A DNA stretch of 35,509 nucleotides from Nitrospirota bacterium. GTDB lineage: Bacteria; Nitrospirota; Leptospirillia; Leptospirillales; Leptospirillaceae. Every line of letters begins with the position of its first letter. Position 1 is the first letter of the stretch. The DNA lies in assembly GCA_021827365.1 (NCBI GenBank), contig JAKAWK010000004.1, positions 6,759 through 42,267 on the forward strand, given 5' to 3'. The notes beneath the pieces are model-generated. The model ran no database searches, was not told the DNA's origin, and saw only the letters and a program-made list of their open reading frames with translations. The translations under genes and the position numbers were made by a program. Positions 1 to 11,182 of this stretch are shown here, one piece after another.

Positions 1-1307
1 AGGAACTGGGAGACGATGAAGGGCCGGGCCTCTTCGAGCATGTTGAAGGAGGGGTCCAGCTGGCGGCCGATTCCCTCCATGATGACGAGGGCCCGGAGAA
101 GGAGGACCAGTTCCGCCGGAAGCTTGAGGGCGTGCTCCCGGGAGATGGCGAAGAGCTCGGAGGCCAGAAGGTCGATCCGGATTTCTGAGAGGGGCTGGTT
201 CACGAACTCTTCCAGGAAGCGGGAGAGCTCCGACTCGAGACGGAGGGCGTCGCAGTCTTCAGGGATGGCCTCCATCCGTCGAAGGAGCCCGATGACGCGG
301 GCGGTGTCGTTGTCCGACAGGGCGACCAGGAGATCCCCCAGGAGAGACCGCCAGGTTTTCGAAAGGGTGCCGAACATGCCGAAATCGAGAATGCCGATGC
401 GGGATCCGGGGAGGACCAGGATGTTTCCCGGATGAGGATCTCCCTGGAAGAATCCGAAGACGAAGACCTGCTTAAGGATGGAACGGGCCCCGACCCGCGC
501 GATGATTTCAGGGGTGGTGCCCATCATGGGGTAGAGGTCCGTCTGGTCGATCTTGATGCCGTCGAGGAACTCGAGGACCAGCACGCGGTCCGTCGAATAG
601 TCCGGGAAATAACGGGGAATGACGATCTCCGGATCCGAGGCGAAGTGGCGGGCGGCCCGCTCGATGTTCTTTCCCTCGTGGGTAAAGTCGAGCTCGAGCC
701 GGAGGATCCGGGAAAACTCCTTCACGACCTCGCGGGGATGGAAGCGACGGGATTTTTCCAGGTTGTCCTCAAGGAGTCCTGACAGGACGGCCAGGATGGA
801 GAGGTCGGCCTCGACCTTCGGAAGGATTCCCGGACGCCGGACCTTGACCGCCACCTCCGTTCCGTCGGGGAGCATTCCGCGGTGGACCTGGGCGATGGTG
901 GCCTGCCCCAGGGGTTCGGGGTCGAGCCGGGCCAGGCGTTCCCGGGCGGGACATCCCCAGGCCTCTTCGAGGAGGCCCTCGATCTGGTCGAAGGGCAGGG
1001 GGGTAACCCGGTCCTGGAGGCGCGAGAGCTCGGCAATGTAGTCCGGAGGGAGGAGATCGGGCCGGGCCGAGAGAATCTGGCCCAGCTTCGAAAAGGTGGG
1101 CCCCAGCTCCTCGAGCGCCTTCCTGAGACGGACCGGCCGGGGCTCGGAGGCCGGGGGCTTGCGGAAAAGGAGCCGGTCCCCCGCCGCCTTGAGGGGATTG
1201 AGCCGCAAGAATCCGACCAGGTCTTCGAAGCCGTATTTCACAAGGATATGGACGATCTCCCGGAGCCGTGAAAGCTCCGACAGGGGCAGAAGCCTGATGA
1301 CCGACAA
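1..1307 (-). CDS. ABC1/UbiB (AarF) family atypical kinase, partial (runs off window start)
   Basis: Reverse-strand translation gives ...ELGPTFSKLGQILSARPDLLPPDYIAELSRLQDRVTPLPF...GQATIAQVHRGMLPDGTEVAVKVRRPG...GDPHPGNILVLPGSRIGILDFGMFG..., with the KxGQ, AVKV and DPHPGN motifs of the UbiB family. Probable TTG start at 1307 after GGGAGG. Not in the ORF track because it is open at the window edge. Confidence 0.9.
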   Translation of the reverse strand, partial: MSVIRLLPLSELSRLREIVHILVKYGFEDLVGFLRLNPLKAAGDRLLFRKPPASEPRPVRLRKALEELGPTFSKLGQILSARPDLLPPDYIAELSRLQDRVTPLPFDQIEGLLEEAWGCPARERLARLDPEPLGQATIAQVHRGMLPDGTEVAVKVRRPGILPKVEADLSILAVLSGLLEDNLEKSRRFHPREVVKEFSRILRLELDFTHEGKNIERAARHFASDPEIVIPRYFPDYSTDRVLVLEFLDGIKIDQTDLYPMMGTTPEIIARVGARSILKQVFVFGFFQGDPHPGNILVLPGSRIGILDFGMFGTLSKTWRSLLGDLLVALSDNDTARVIGLLRRMEAIPEDCDALRLESELSRFLEEFVNQPLSEIRIDLLASELFAISREHALKLPAELVLLLRALVIMEGIGRQLDPSFNMLEEARPFIVSQF

Positions 1308-1331
1308 GGGACCTCCCTTACAAGAGCGTCG

Positions 1332-2903
1332 TTAGGCCCGCGGAATGGTTCCCAGGACCGTCAGGTACAGGACGGCGGAGGTGGTGGAAAGTCCCAGGAA
1401 TTCGGCAATCTCGTCGTCGAAAAATCCTCCGATGCCGCTTGATCCATGGCCCATGTGCACAGCCGCCAGGTTCAGCCGCTCCCCGATGATGCCGGCATCC
1501 ATGTGGAGGGTCCGGTAGATCCTGTTTCCGTAGCGCTCAACCAGCCGGGGGAGGTTGGCGACCTGGAGGAGCAGGCAGGAGGCGTCCCGGGCCAGATCCT
1601 GTCCCAGGGAGAATTCACAGGCGATTTCGGCCATGTTTCCCCTTCTGAGAAGTGTCAGCTCCCGCGAGTCCGGGGAAAAGTGATAAAGTCCGGGCATCAG
1701 GAGATCGACGGAGTTGACGACCAGAAAGGAAGAGAAGAGACGGGGTCCGAAAAAGAGCGGGGGAAGGGCGGGATCGGCCACGGGGTCTGCCGAGAGATTG
1801 TATCCGAAGTTCAAAAGGGCCGAGAGATCCTCGAACGGGAGCGGATCCCCCGAGAACTGCCGGGCCGACCGCCGGGTCAGGAGATCCCGGGAGAGGTTCT
1901 CGTCGAAGTCGATTTCCCTGTCGGTCAGGGCGACGGGATCTCGCTGGGGGGTGAACCGGGAGACCGGAAGGAGGGTGGGATCATACTCCCCCTCCCCCGA
2001 CCAGAGGAGCGGAGGGGCGAAGGGCTCGGGACCGATCGCGGAGAGACTGTGGAGGTCCCGGAATAGATCTCCCGTCTCCGGGGCCTCCGGCGGCGTATAG
2101 GGAGGATGGGCCGGGGAGGGGAGGAGGGGGGTGCAGGGGATGGGTTCGTAGGCGGTTTCGCCGTGGACCATGGCCAGACCCGTGAGGCAGATCTCGTTTG
2201 TGTCCCCGAGGAAGAGAAGGGAGTTCATGGAGGTGTCCTGGAAGCCCGACAGGGGATAGGCCAGGAATCCCGATTCCTTCGCCATGAGCGTGAGGTTCGA
2301 GAGCAGGTGTCCGGTGTCGAGAAGGATGCGCCGGTACCCCCGCTCGCCATAGCGCCAGGCCGAGCGTTCGTAGATCCCCGAGAGGAGGATCAGGAATCCG
2401 GCCTCGGAGAGCGCCGGCTGATGGAGAAAGTAGGCGGAGATTTTCTCCCAGAAGGATCCTTCGATCACGGGGACGAGGTGATGCTCCTTCCCGTGGTAAT
2501 GGTAGATCCCGTCGTTTAGGAAGGGCTGGTCCCGGATGACGAGGTAGATCTCCGCCGGATAGAGGCCTCCGGCCGACGGGGCAGCCCTCATGTAGGTCTT
2601 GTCGATCTTGGGGGAATCCATGATGGCGGTGACCCCGTAGGAAAAGAAGAGGAGGCGGGAGATCTCCGAGAGCCCCCAGGGCGTGGGGGGCTGGGGGGGA
2701 GCCACCGGAAGGGGATTCCGGGTGAAGGGGATATGGCTGAAGGGGAGAAAGGGGACGAGGCTGATCGGGTTGTCCGCCTGGTAGTCCTTGAAGGGGGCGG
2801 GCTTTCTTGAATAGTCCAGGGACCGGAAGCGATGGATGGTCGTCCGGCTGTATTTGGTCTCCTCGTGGTAATATTCCGCGCAGGAAACAGGCTTATGGTC
2901 CAA
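1332..2903 (-). CDS. SagB/ThcOx family (nitroreductase-like) dehydrogenase, tandem domain
   Basis: N-half has EYYHEETKYSR...RAAPSAGGLYPAEIYLVI; C-half has LLTRRSARQFSGDPLPFEDLSALLNFGY...MDAGIIGERLNLAAVHMGHGSSGIGGFFDDEIAEFLGL. Probable TTG start at 2903 after GGAGA. Confidence 0.8.
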   Translation of the reverse strand: MDHKPVSCAEYYHEETKYSRTTIHRFRSLDYSRKPAPFKDYQADNPISLVPFLPFSHIPFTRNPLPVAPPQPPTPWGLSEISRLLFFSYGVTAIMDSPKIDKTYMRAAPSAGGLYPAEIYLVIRDQPFLNDGIYHYHGKEHHLVPVIEGSFWEKISAYFLHQPALSEAGFLILLSGIYERSAWRYGERGYRRILLDTGHLLSNLTLMAKESGFLAYPLSGFQDTSMNSLLFLGDTNEICLTGLAMVHGETAYEPIPCTPLLPSPAHPPYTPPEAPETGDLFRDLHSLSAIGPEPFAPPLLWSGEGEYDPTLLPVSRFTPQRDPVALTDREIDFDENLSRDLLTRRSARQFSGDPLPFEDLSALLNFGYNLSADPVADPALPPLFFGPRLFSSFLVVNSVDLLMPGLYHFSPDSRELTLLRRGNMAEIACEFSLGQDLARDASCLLLQVANLPRLVERYGNRIYRTLHMDAGIIGERLNLAAVHMGHGSSGIGGFFDDEIAEFLGLSTTSAVLYLTVLGTIPRA

Positions 2904-3093
2904 GGGAAATCTCCAGGATTGTTTCCGGCCAGGCCGACATTCTCCGGTTCCGCAGGAATCTGCGGCCGAAAACAACGGTCATGCGCCCGTTTTTGGGCAT
3001 GTGATTTCGTTCTGGAATCCATTATACATGGAGCGCGACCCGTGATCACCCCTTGCGGGAAAACGGATCCTTTCGGGCCCGGGTTTGATCGGC

Positions 3094-3790
3094 TCAGGAT
3101 GAGATTTGCCCAGCATCTTCCGAACCGTCCAGGGTCAACGAGGGAATGGGGATTTTAAGGTGTCCAAAGACCCTCAGGAGGGGAGGCAGACCCGGTGAGG
3201 AGGTCCCAGAGAGGTCTCGGTCGAGGGCGAAGGGGTTGGAAATTCTCAGGCCTTCGGTCTCGCACTCCGGTTCCCCGTTAGAGAGGAGGAGTCCTCGGGC
3301 GGTCCTGGGAAGACCCAAGGCCTTGAAATGTTCGAATCCCCCGGAGGAAGTCCCGGGTGAAGGATTCGGAGGACTTGATTTCGACGGGAAAAATCCGCCC
3401 ACCCCCCGGACCAGAAGGGCGACCTCGTTCCCCTTGGAGTCCCGGTAGAAAAAGAGGTCGGGTCTTCTCCCCCGGTTTATGGCCCCTTTCATGATTTCTC
3501 CGACCACCAGGTTTTCATGCAAACTTCCCCGGAGGACTCCCTTTTGACCTGATCCTCCGTTTGGAGCCCCAGGAGGAAGGAGGCGAGCCCCGTGTCAACG
3601 AAATAGAGCTTGGAGGACCTGACCAGCCGCTTGCCGACATTTTCGAACCAGGGAGGTAATTCGAACAGGATGTAGGAGGCCTTGAGGACGGAGAGGCAGT
3701 TTTTGACCGTGGTCGTCGAGACTCCGGTGTCGTTGGAGAGGAAGGCGAGATTTCTCTGATTTGTCTCATAGAGCACGATTTGATGTATGA
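3094..3790 (-). pseudogene. Remnant of ATPase with DUF4143 domain (AAA part missing, several frameshifts)
   Basis: Fragments in different frames: NQRNLAFLSNDTGVSTTTVKNCLSVLKASYILFELPPWFENVGKRLVRSSKLYFVDTGLASFLLG, then MHENLVVGEIMKGAINRGRRPDLFFYRDSKGNEVALLV, then PVEIKSSESFTRDFLRG, then FEHFKALGLPRTARGLLLSNGEPE. Confidence 0.7.
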
Positions 3791-3912
3791 GGGCCGCGGA
3801 TCCGTTTTGCCAGAAAATCCGTCCTGTCCATTGACCTCGCGGGGCGGTACCCGTTAGGCTTTTCGGAAGGGCCCCTGGGGCCCGGGGACAACATCTGGGA
3901 TAAAAACAAAGG

Positions 3913-5953
<2,041 letters not shown>

Positions 5954-5964
5954 ACAGGAGGGCC

Positions 5965-6366
5965 TCACCCGGACCTTTGGCCGAGCCGGTCGAGGAGGGG
6001 GCATTCCGGGGGTGTCTGGCCATCGCAGGCCTCGACAAGGGCCTCGAGCTGGCCTTCGATCTCCCTGAGATTCCTGATCCTCTCCCGGACCGTTCCAAGC
6101 TTTGCCATGGCCAGCTCCCGGACCCTTTCGCACGGGTTTTGGACCTCCTGCCGAAGTAAGAGGAGCTCCCCGATCTCGGAAAGAGTGAAGCCGATCTCCC
6201 GGGCATTCCGGATGAAGGCCAGGCGACGGGCCGTCTCCTCCGGATAGTCCCGGTATCCCGAGTCCCGGCGGGGAGCGGCCGGAAGAAGGCCGCTCTTCTC
6301 GTAGAACCTGATCGTGTCGACGCTCACCCCCGCCTCTTTGGCCACAGACCCGATGGTCCGTCCCAT
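5965..6366 (-). CDS. merR: MerR family regulator, probable mercury-responsive MerR
   Basis: MGRTIGSVAKEAGVSVDTIRFYEKSGLLPAAPRRDSGYRDY N-terminal HTH; three Cys in positions resembling Hg-MerR (NPCERV; EACDGQTPPECPLLDRL); lies downstream of merA. Confidence 0.85.
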   Translation of the reverse strand: MGRTIGSVAKEAGVSVDTIRFYEKSGLLPAAPRRDSGYRDYPEETARRLAFIRNAREIGFTLSEIGELLLLRQEVQNPCERVRELAMAKLGTVRERIRNLREIEGQLEALVEACDGQTPPECPLLDRLGQRSG

Positions 6367-6388
6367 CCTCGTCTCCTTTCCTTAAGAA

Positions 6389-8035
6389 TCAACCTGCGCA
6401 ACAGGAGAGCATCCCGATCTCTTTCCGGAAGGACTGGGCGCAGAGCTTGAGTCCCTCCACCATGGTGAGGTAGGGAAAGAGCATTCCTCCGATATCGTCG
6501 ACGGTCCGTCCGGCAGAAATCGCCAGGGCGGCGGTCTGGATCATCTCCCCGGCCTCGGGAGAGAGGATCTGGACTCCCAGAAGGCGTCCGGACCCTTCCT
6601 CCGCCACCATCCGGATCCACCCGCGGGTCTCGAAGTTCGCCAGGGCCCGGGGGACCTGGTCGAGGGGCAGGGTCCGGGTCTCGACGGAGAGCCCTGCCGC
6701 TTGGGCCTGAGCCTCCGTGAGTCCCACCGTCGCCACCTGGGGGTCCGTGAAGATCACCTCCGGCAGGACCGAAAGATCGAGAGTGACGGGGCCGTTCCCC
6801 GCCATGTTGGTCGCGGCCCTTGTCCCGGCGGCCGCCGCCACGTAAACGAATTTGGGAAGGGTGGTGCAGTCTCCCGTGGCATAGACGCCGGGAAGGGTCG
6901 TCTCAAGGCGGTCGTTGACCACGACCGACCCCGAGGAGTCGGTTTCGATCCCCACCTTTTTAAGGTCCAGGGACTCCGTGTTGGCGATCCGCCCGGTCGC
7001 GACCAGAAGGTGCTCCGCCTCCAGGAGCTCCCCTTTCATCATGACCCGGAAGAGCCCGTCCGAAAAGCGCACCTCCTCCGGAAAGGCTCCGGTCAGGAAG
7101 CGCATTCCTTCTTTTTCGAGCAAGCCCTGAAGGTCCCGGCCCAGATCGGGATCGGTCCGGGAGAGAAGGTGGGCCCCCCTCATGATGACGGTGACCTGAC
7201 ACCCCAGGCGCTGGAAGGACTGTCCGATCTCGGCGGCCACGAACCCTCCTCCCAGGATGATCAGACGCGGCGGGATCGACTCGGATAAGAGCGCCTCAGT
7301 CGAGGTCCAGAAGGGCGTCTCCGACAGTCCGGGAACCGGAGGCACCTGGGGCCGGGAGCCGGTCGCGATCAGGATCCGGTCGGCCAAAAGGCGCGTGGTG
7401 TCCCCGAGAGGTCCCCGGACTTCGACCTCCTTTGGTCCCAGGAGACGGGCCTCTCCCGGGAGATAGGCGACCGCGGGAAGCTCTGCCAGGATATCGGAAT
7501 ACTTGGCCTTTCTTAGCTCATCGACCCGGAGCTTCCGTTGGCGGGCGAGAAGGGAGCCCGATGGGGAGAGAGGGGCCGGCGTGAGGCCCTCGAAGGAGGG
7601 GTGGGCGGCCTGGTGGGCCGCCTGGGCCTGCCGGACCAGGATCTTCGAGGGAACGCATCCCACGTTGACGCAGGTGCCCCCGATCGTTCCCCGCTCGACC
7701 AGCGTGACGGTGGCCCCGAGCTCCGAGGCCCGGATGGCTGCGGCAAAGGCGCCGGAGCCGGCCCCGATGATCACCACCCGGAGAGGTTCGTGCGAAAGGG
7801 GGGATTCGGAGCCGGAGCCGGTGTCGGGGAGAAGGTCGTAGCCGCGGGAGCGGACGGCGTCCCGGAGGGTCTCCCAGGGAACAGGGGCGGAAAGTGTGGC
7901 CTCCCCCCGGCCCTGGGCGTAGGAGACCTGGCAGGCGGCGACGCCGTCGACTGCGGAGAGCGATTTTTCCACCGTCCGGGCGCAGTGGTCGCAGGTCATG
8001 CCGGAAACCCGGAAGGAGAGACGTTCGGAACTCAT
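6389..8035 (-). CDS. merA: Mercuric reductase with N-terminal HMA domain
   Basis: MSSERLSFRVSGMTCDHCARTVEKS (HMA), GGTCVNVGCVPSKILV redox motif, C-terminal MLSCCAG. The ORF track start at 8488 is too far upstream; ATG at 8035 overlaps the transporter stop by 4 nt. Confidence 0.95.
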   Translation of the reverse strand: MSSERLSFRVSGMTCDHCARTVEKSLSAVDGVAACQVSYAQGRGEATLSAPVPWETLRDAVRSRGYDLLPDTGSGSESPLSHEPLRVVIIGAGSGAFAAAIRASELGATVTLVERGTIGGTCVNVGCVPSKILVRQAQAAHQAAHPSFEGLTPAPLSPSGSLLARQRKLRVDELRKAKYSDILAELPAVAYLPGEARLLGPKEVEVRGPLGDTTRLLADRILIATGSRPQVPPVPGLSETPFWTSTEALLSESIPPRLIILGGGFVAAEIGQSFQRLGCQVTVIMRGAHLLSRTDPDLGRDLQGLLEKEGMRFLTGAFPEEVRFSDGLFRVMMKGELLEAEHLLVATGRIANTESLDLKKVGIETDSSGSVVVNDRLETTLPGVYATGDCTTLPKFVYVAAAAGTRAATNMAGNGPVTLDLSVLPEVIFTDPQVATVGLTEAQAQAAGLSVETRTLPLDQVPRALANFETRGWIRMVAEEGSGRLLGVQILSPEAGEMIQTAALAISAGRTVDDIGGMLFPYLTMVEGLKLCAQSFRKEIGMLSCCAG

Positions 8036-8469
8036 GGGAGGACCTCCCTGTGATTTGCGGAACAGGACCGGCTCCGGAGGGCCCGGGCGAGTTCGGTTCC
8101 CGTGACGAAAAGAAGAAGGACGAGACCCCCGTACATGACCGGAGGAGCGAACTTCATGCCAAGCGGGAGCGCGGCGGCCGAGAGGAGGTAACCCCCGAAA
8201 AGAAGCCGGCTTCCGTGCCTTTGAAAGCTTTTTATTGCCCCCCAGAGCCCGATCAGGAGGGAGAGTGTCATCAGGGGAAAGAGCCAGTGTTTCTTGAGGA
8301 GGATTCCTAGCCCCAGGGTCCCGAGAAGGGAGAGGGCCGCGGGAAGTCCTGCACAGCAAAGGACAGCCAGAAGCGAGGTGGTCGCGGAAAGGGCCACGGC
8401 CACAAGACCGGGTTTGGACGGGGCCGGGAGGATTTGCCGGGAGCCTTCGGGAGCGGGGGTGGGATCCAT
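8032..8469 (-). CDS. MerC/MerT-like mercuric ion membrane transporter
   Basis: 145 aa with about four hydrophobic segments; Cys pair in TM1 (SLLAVLCCAGLPAALSLLGTLGLGILL); directly upstream of merA with ATGA overlap. Confidence 0.75.
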   Translation of the reverse strand: MDPTPAPEGSRQILPAPSKPGLVAVALSATTSLLAVLCCAGLPAALSLLGTLGLGILLKKHWLFPLMTLSLLIGLWGAIKSFQRHGSRLLFGGYLLSAAALPLGMKFAPPVMYGGLVLLLFVTGTELARALRSRSCSANHREVLP

Positions 8470-8565
8470 GAACCGTCTCCTTTCGCAAGAGGGGTCAGCG
8501 AAAATAAAAGTCCATAAGGAGGAGGAAACTGGGAGGGATTTCCCCCTGCAATCCTTCTCAGAGAC

Positions 8566-8597
8566 AGTATAGACCCTGGAGTGTACTCCAGGGTCAA
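8566..8597 (-). promoter_or_regulatory. MerR-type operator/promoter of the mer operon
   Basis: Minus strand CTTGACCCTGGAGTACACTCCAGGGTCTATACT: -35 TTGACC (8592-8597), 20-bp spacer with inverted repeat ACCCTGGAGT-N2-ACTCCAGGGT (8573-8594), -10 TATACT (8566-8571). Confidence 0.85.
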
Positions 8598-10141
8598 GGG
8601 GTCTTTCCGGACTCTTTTCGCGGGGGGGGAGTGAGGGGGAAGAGAGGGGGCCAGGCCTCCTTGGCAGGAAGGAGGAGAATGAAAAGGGCGGCCAGGATGG
8701 AGACGCCTCCCAGAATGAAGAAGGTTTCGTTGTAGGCGAAGGCCTGGGAGAGGGAGCGGGCCAGTTTTCCTGCCAGGGCCGGGGGCAGGGGGGCCGAGGT
8801 CTGGGGGAGGACGGGATGGAAGGCCGGGGCGATGTTGTCCACGAGGTGCCGGGCCCAGACCGTCCCGAACATCCCCCCCAGAAACTGGATCATCAGCTGG
8901 ACGACCAGCCCCACCCGGTGAAGGGAAGGCGGAAGGGTGCGAAGGACCAGGGGGGCAAGCGAGACCTGGGTCAGGGCGACGCCTACGCCGAAGACCGTCT
9001 GGGGAAGAAGGACGAGAGGGAGGGAGTAGGAATTGGCCGGAAGCGTCAGGTAGGCCACATTCGAGAGGGCGATCAGGAAGGATCCCGCCGCCATGAAGCC
9101 CCAGGTGAAGAAGGAGCGTCCGGGTGAGATCAGGAAGGCAAAGACCGGGATCAGAAGTTCGGTGATGGCCCCCATGAAGATCACCATCCCGGCCTGGTGG
9201 CTCTGGAAATGGTAGAAGATCTCGAGGAAGAGGGGCAGAAGGTAGAGACGCCCGAAGATGGCGGTCGACCGGAGAAAGTTGGCGGCACAGAGGAGCAGAT
9301 ATCCTCCGTGGGAAAAGAGGTCAAGGGGAATGATGGGCCGCAGGTGGCGTGCCGCATGGAGCCAGTAGGAAAAGAAAAAGAGGAGGCAGGCCAGGGCCAT
9401 GAAAAGGAGGTTCGTGCTGTGCCAGCCGAAGCGCTCTCCCTCCATGAGGGTGTCCATGCAGAAGAAGCCGGCTCCGAAAAAGAGAATCCAGCCCAGAAGG
9501 TCGAAGGGGACCTTTTCGGGTCGGGGGTGGTTGGAGAGGGAGATGGCCGCAAAGAGAAGGGTGAGAAAGCCTACGGGAAGGTGAATCCCCATCGTCCAGC
9601 GCCATCCCAGGGTGTCGACGAGAAGGCCGCCGATGGTGGGGCCGATGCTCACCGCGAGGGCGTTCCCCACCGCAAAGAGAGCTAAGGCCCGCGCCCGTTT
9701 CTCCGGAGGGAAACTCTCGTTGATGAGGGTGATGGACAGCGGGATCAGCACCCCGCCGGAGAGCCCCTGAAGGGCCCGGCCCACCATCATCCCCGGCATG
9801 AAGTGGGCCATCATGGAGATCACGGAGCCGGCCATGAAGAGTGCGGTGGCCAGGGAATAGAGGTCCCGTTCCTCGAAGAGCCCCCTGAGCCGGTAGGAGA
9901 GGGGGATGCCCAGGGCGACGAAGAGGCTGTACCCGGCGGTCAGCCAGCGTGTTTCATCGGGGGAGGAGTCCAGGGCCCTGGAGATGAAGAGCCGGCCCAC
10001 ATTCATGCTGGTCGTGTCGGCCAGGGGAAGGGTCGTGCCCAGGATGACGGTGAAGAGCACCATGCCGGGAGAGCGAAGGGAAAGGCCCGAGAGAAACGCA
10101 CCCAGGGTCCGGGGTCTCCGGGTCATGGACGGGGTCTCCAA
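8594..10141 (-). CDS. MFS transporter, DHA2 (EmrB/QacA-like) family
   Basis: 515 aa, many TM segments; LITLINESFPPEKRARALALFAVGNALAVSIGPTIGGLLVDTLGWRWTMGIHLPVGF. Confidence 0.88.
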   Translation of the reverse strand: METPSMTRRPRTLGAFLSGLSLRSPGMVLFTVILGTTLPLADTTSMNVGRLFISRALDSSPDETRWLTAGYSLFVALGIPLSYRLRGLFEERDLYSLATALFMAGSVISMMAHFMPGMMVGRALQGLSGGVLIPLSITLINESFPPEKRARALALFAVGNALAVSIGPTIGGLLVDTLGWRWTMGIHLPVGFLTLLFAAISLSNHPRPEKVPFDLLGWILFFGAGFFCMDTLMEGERFGWHSTNLLFMALACLLFFFSYWLHAARHLRPIIPLDLFSHGGYLLLCAANFLRSTAIFGRLYLLPLFLEIFYHFQSHQAGMVIFMGAITELLIPVFAFLISPGRSFFTWGFMAAGSFLIALSNVAYLTLPANSYSLPLVLLPQTVFGVGVALTQVSLAPLVLRTLPPSLHRVGLVVQLMIQFLGGMFGTVWARHLVDNIAPAFHPVLPQTSAPLPPALAGKLARSLSQAFAYNETFFILGGVSILAALFILLLPAKEAWPPLFPLTPPPRKESGKTP

Positions 10142-10262
10142 AGTCCGGGGCGAGAGGTCCGGAGGGGCAAGGACGGGAGCAGGGGAGAAGCGGGAGGGAG
10201 AGAAATTGGACGGCTCCTGGGGAGGCGGGAGACGAGGAACTCCAGGACAGGGACAGCCGCGG

Positions 10263-10490
10263 TCACGAAGGAAACGAAAGAAAGAAGGTGGGCAGGGCGA
10301 GAGAGAAGGACGGAAGCTGGTGCGACAGCATCATCCGGGTGGTGACAGCAAAGGTCCCGGCCACCAGAAGGATCAGACACCCCAGGGCCAGACGGTGTCT
10401 CGGGGTCCCGTGGGGCAGAAGGGATGCGACTTCGAGAAGAAGGATCATGGCAAGAACGAAGAGGACCGTCCAGAAGAAGGCCAAGTCCAT
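10263..10490 (-). CDS. Small membrane protein (hypothetical)
   Basis: 75 aa ORF with two hydrophobic stretches (MDLAFFWTVLFVLAMILLLEVASLL; LALGCLILLVAGTFAV), upstream of and co-directional with the MFS gene. Confidence 0.45.
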   Translation of the reverse strand: MDLAFFWTVLFVLAMILLLEVASLLPHGTPRHRLALGCLILLVAGTFAVTTRMMLSHQLPSFSLALPTFFLSFPS

Positions 10491-10514
10491 GGCGTGATCC
10501 TTTCCCGAGATGTG

Positions 10515-10829
10515 TCAGGATTTTCTGACCGGCCGTCCCAGACGCTTTTCGACCGAGGAGATCTTTCCGGAAAGACGGCCGGTCTGGCCCTTCCGGGCGT
10601 CGATCTTGATCGAGACGCTGATGCGGCTGCAGTCCTGGCTCATCCGCTCGTAGCACTTTTTGACCACCCCCATCACCTCGTCCCACTCGCCTTCGAGAAC
10701 GGTCCCCATGGGGTTCAGGCGGTAGTCAACCCCGCTCTGGTCGATGATGTCGAGGGAGCGGGCGACATAATCCCCCACCGACTCTCCCTTGTCGAGGGGA
10801 CTCATGGAAAATTCGAGGAGAACGGACAC
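10515..10829 (-). CDS. UPF0045/MTH1187-YqgV family (thiamine-binding-type) protein
   Basis: GTG start at 10829 gives MSVLLEFSMSPLDKGESVGDYVARSLDIIDQSGVDYRLNPMGTVLEGEWDEVMGVVKKCYERM, typical of the family. Confidence 0.88.
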   Translation of the reverse strand: MSVLLEFSMSPLDKGESVGDYVARSLDIIDQSGVDYRLNPMGTVLEGEWDEVMGVVKKCYERMSQDCSRISVSIKIDARKGQTGRLSGKISSVEKRLGRPVRKS

Positions 10830-10957
10830 GGGCGATCCTTTCAGGAGTGAGAAGACGGATAGGGTGAAAATTCCATTATCTTCTTTCATAATAAAGGAAG
10901 AAGACCGGCGAGCCAAGAGGACCCCTCCCGCTTGGGATCGAGAGAGAGGACAACATT

Positions 10958-11182
10958 GTGGGGGTGCTTTCATCGGGAGACGGCAAGGTGGTGGATAAAG
11001 ACGAGCTTGAACGGAGGGGAGGGATCCCGCAGTCCGGGAAATCTTCCCTGAAACCGGTGGATCTCGACAATCCAGCCGGTATGGCAAGACGTCTTGGCCT
11101 CTGTTCAAGGATGTCGGCGGAAATGCGTCGTCTTGCCAGAGCTTATGCCGATGCCTTTCGGGGCGGTCATGGCCGGAAATAG
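10958..11182 (+). CDS. Small hypothetical protein, possible partner of the downstream nucleotidyltransferase-like gene
   Basis: 74 aa ORF (GTG start) whose end overlaps the probable ATG (11169) of the next gene, suggesting translational coupling; no domain recognised. Confidence 0.35.
   Translation: MGVLSSGDGKVVDKDELERRGGIPQSGKSSLKPVDLDNPAGMARRLGLCSRMSAEMRRLARAYADAFRGGHGRK

Noticed and set aside
3328-3342. GTTCGAATCCCC resembling a tRNA T-arm
   Set aside because: No acceptor stem, anticodon arm or CCA context; lies within the DUF4143 remnant.
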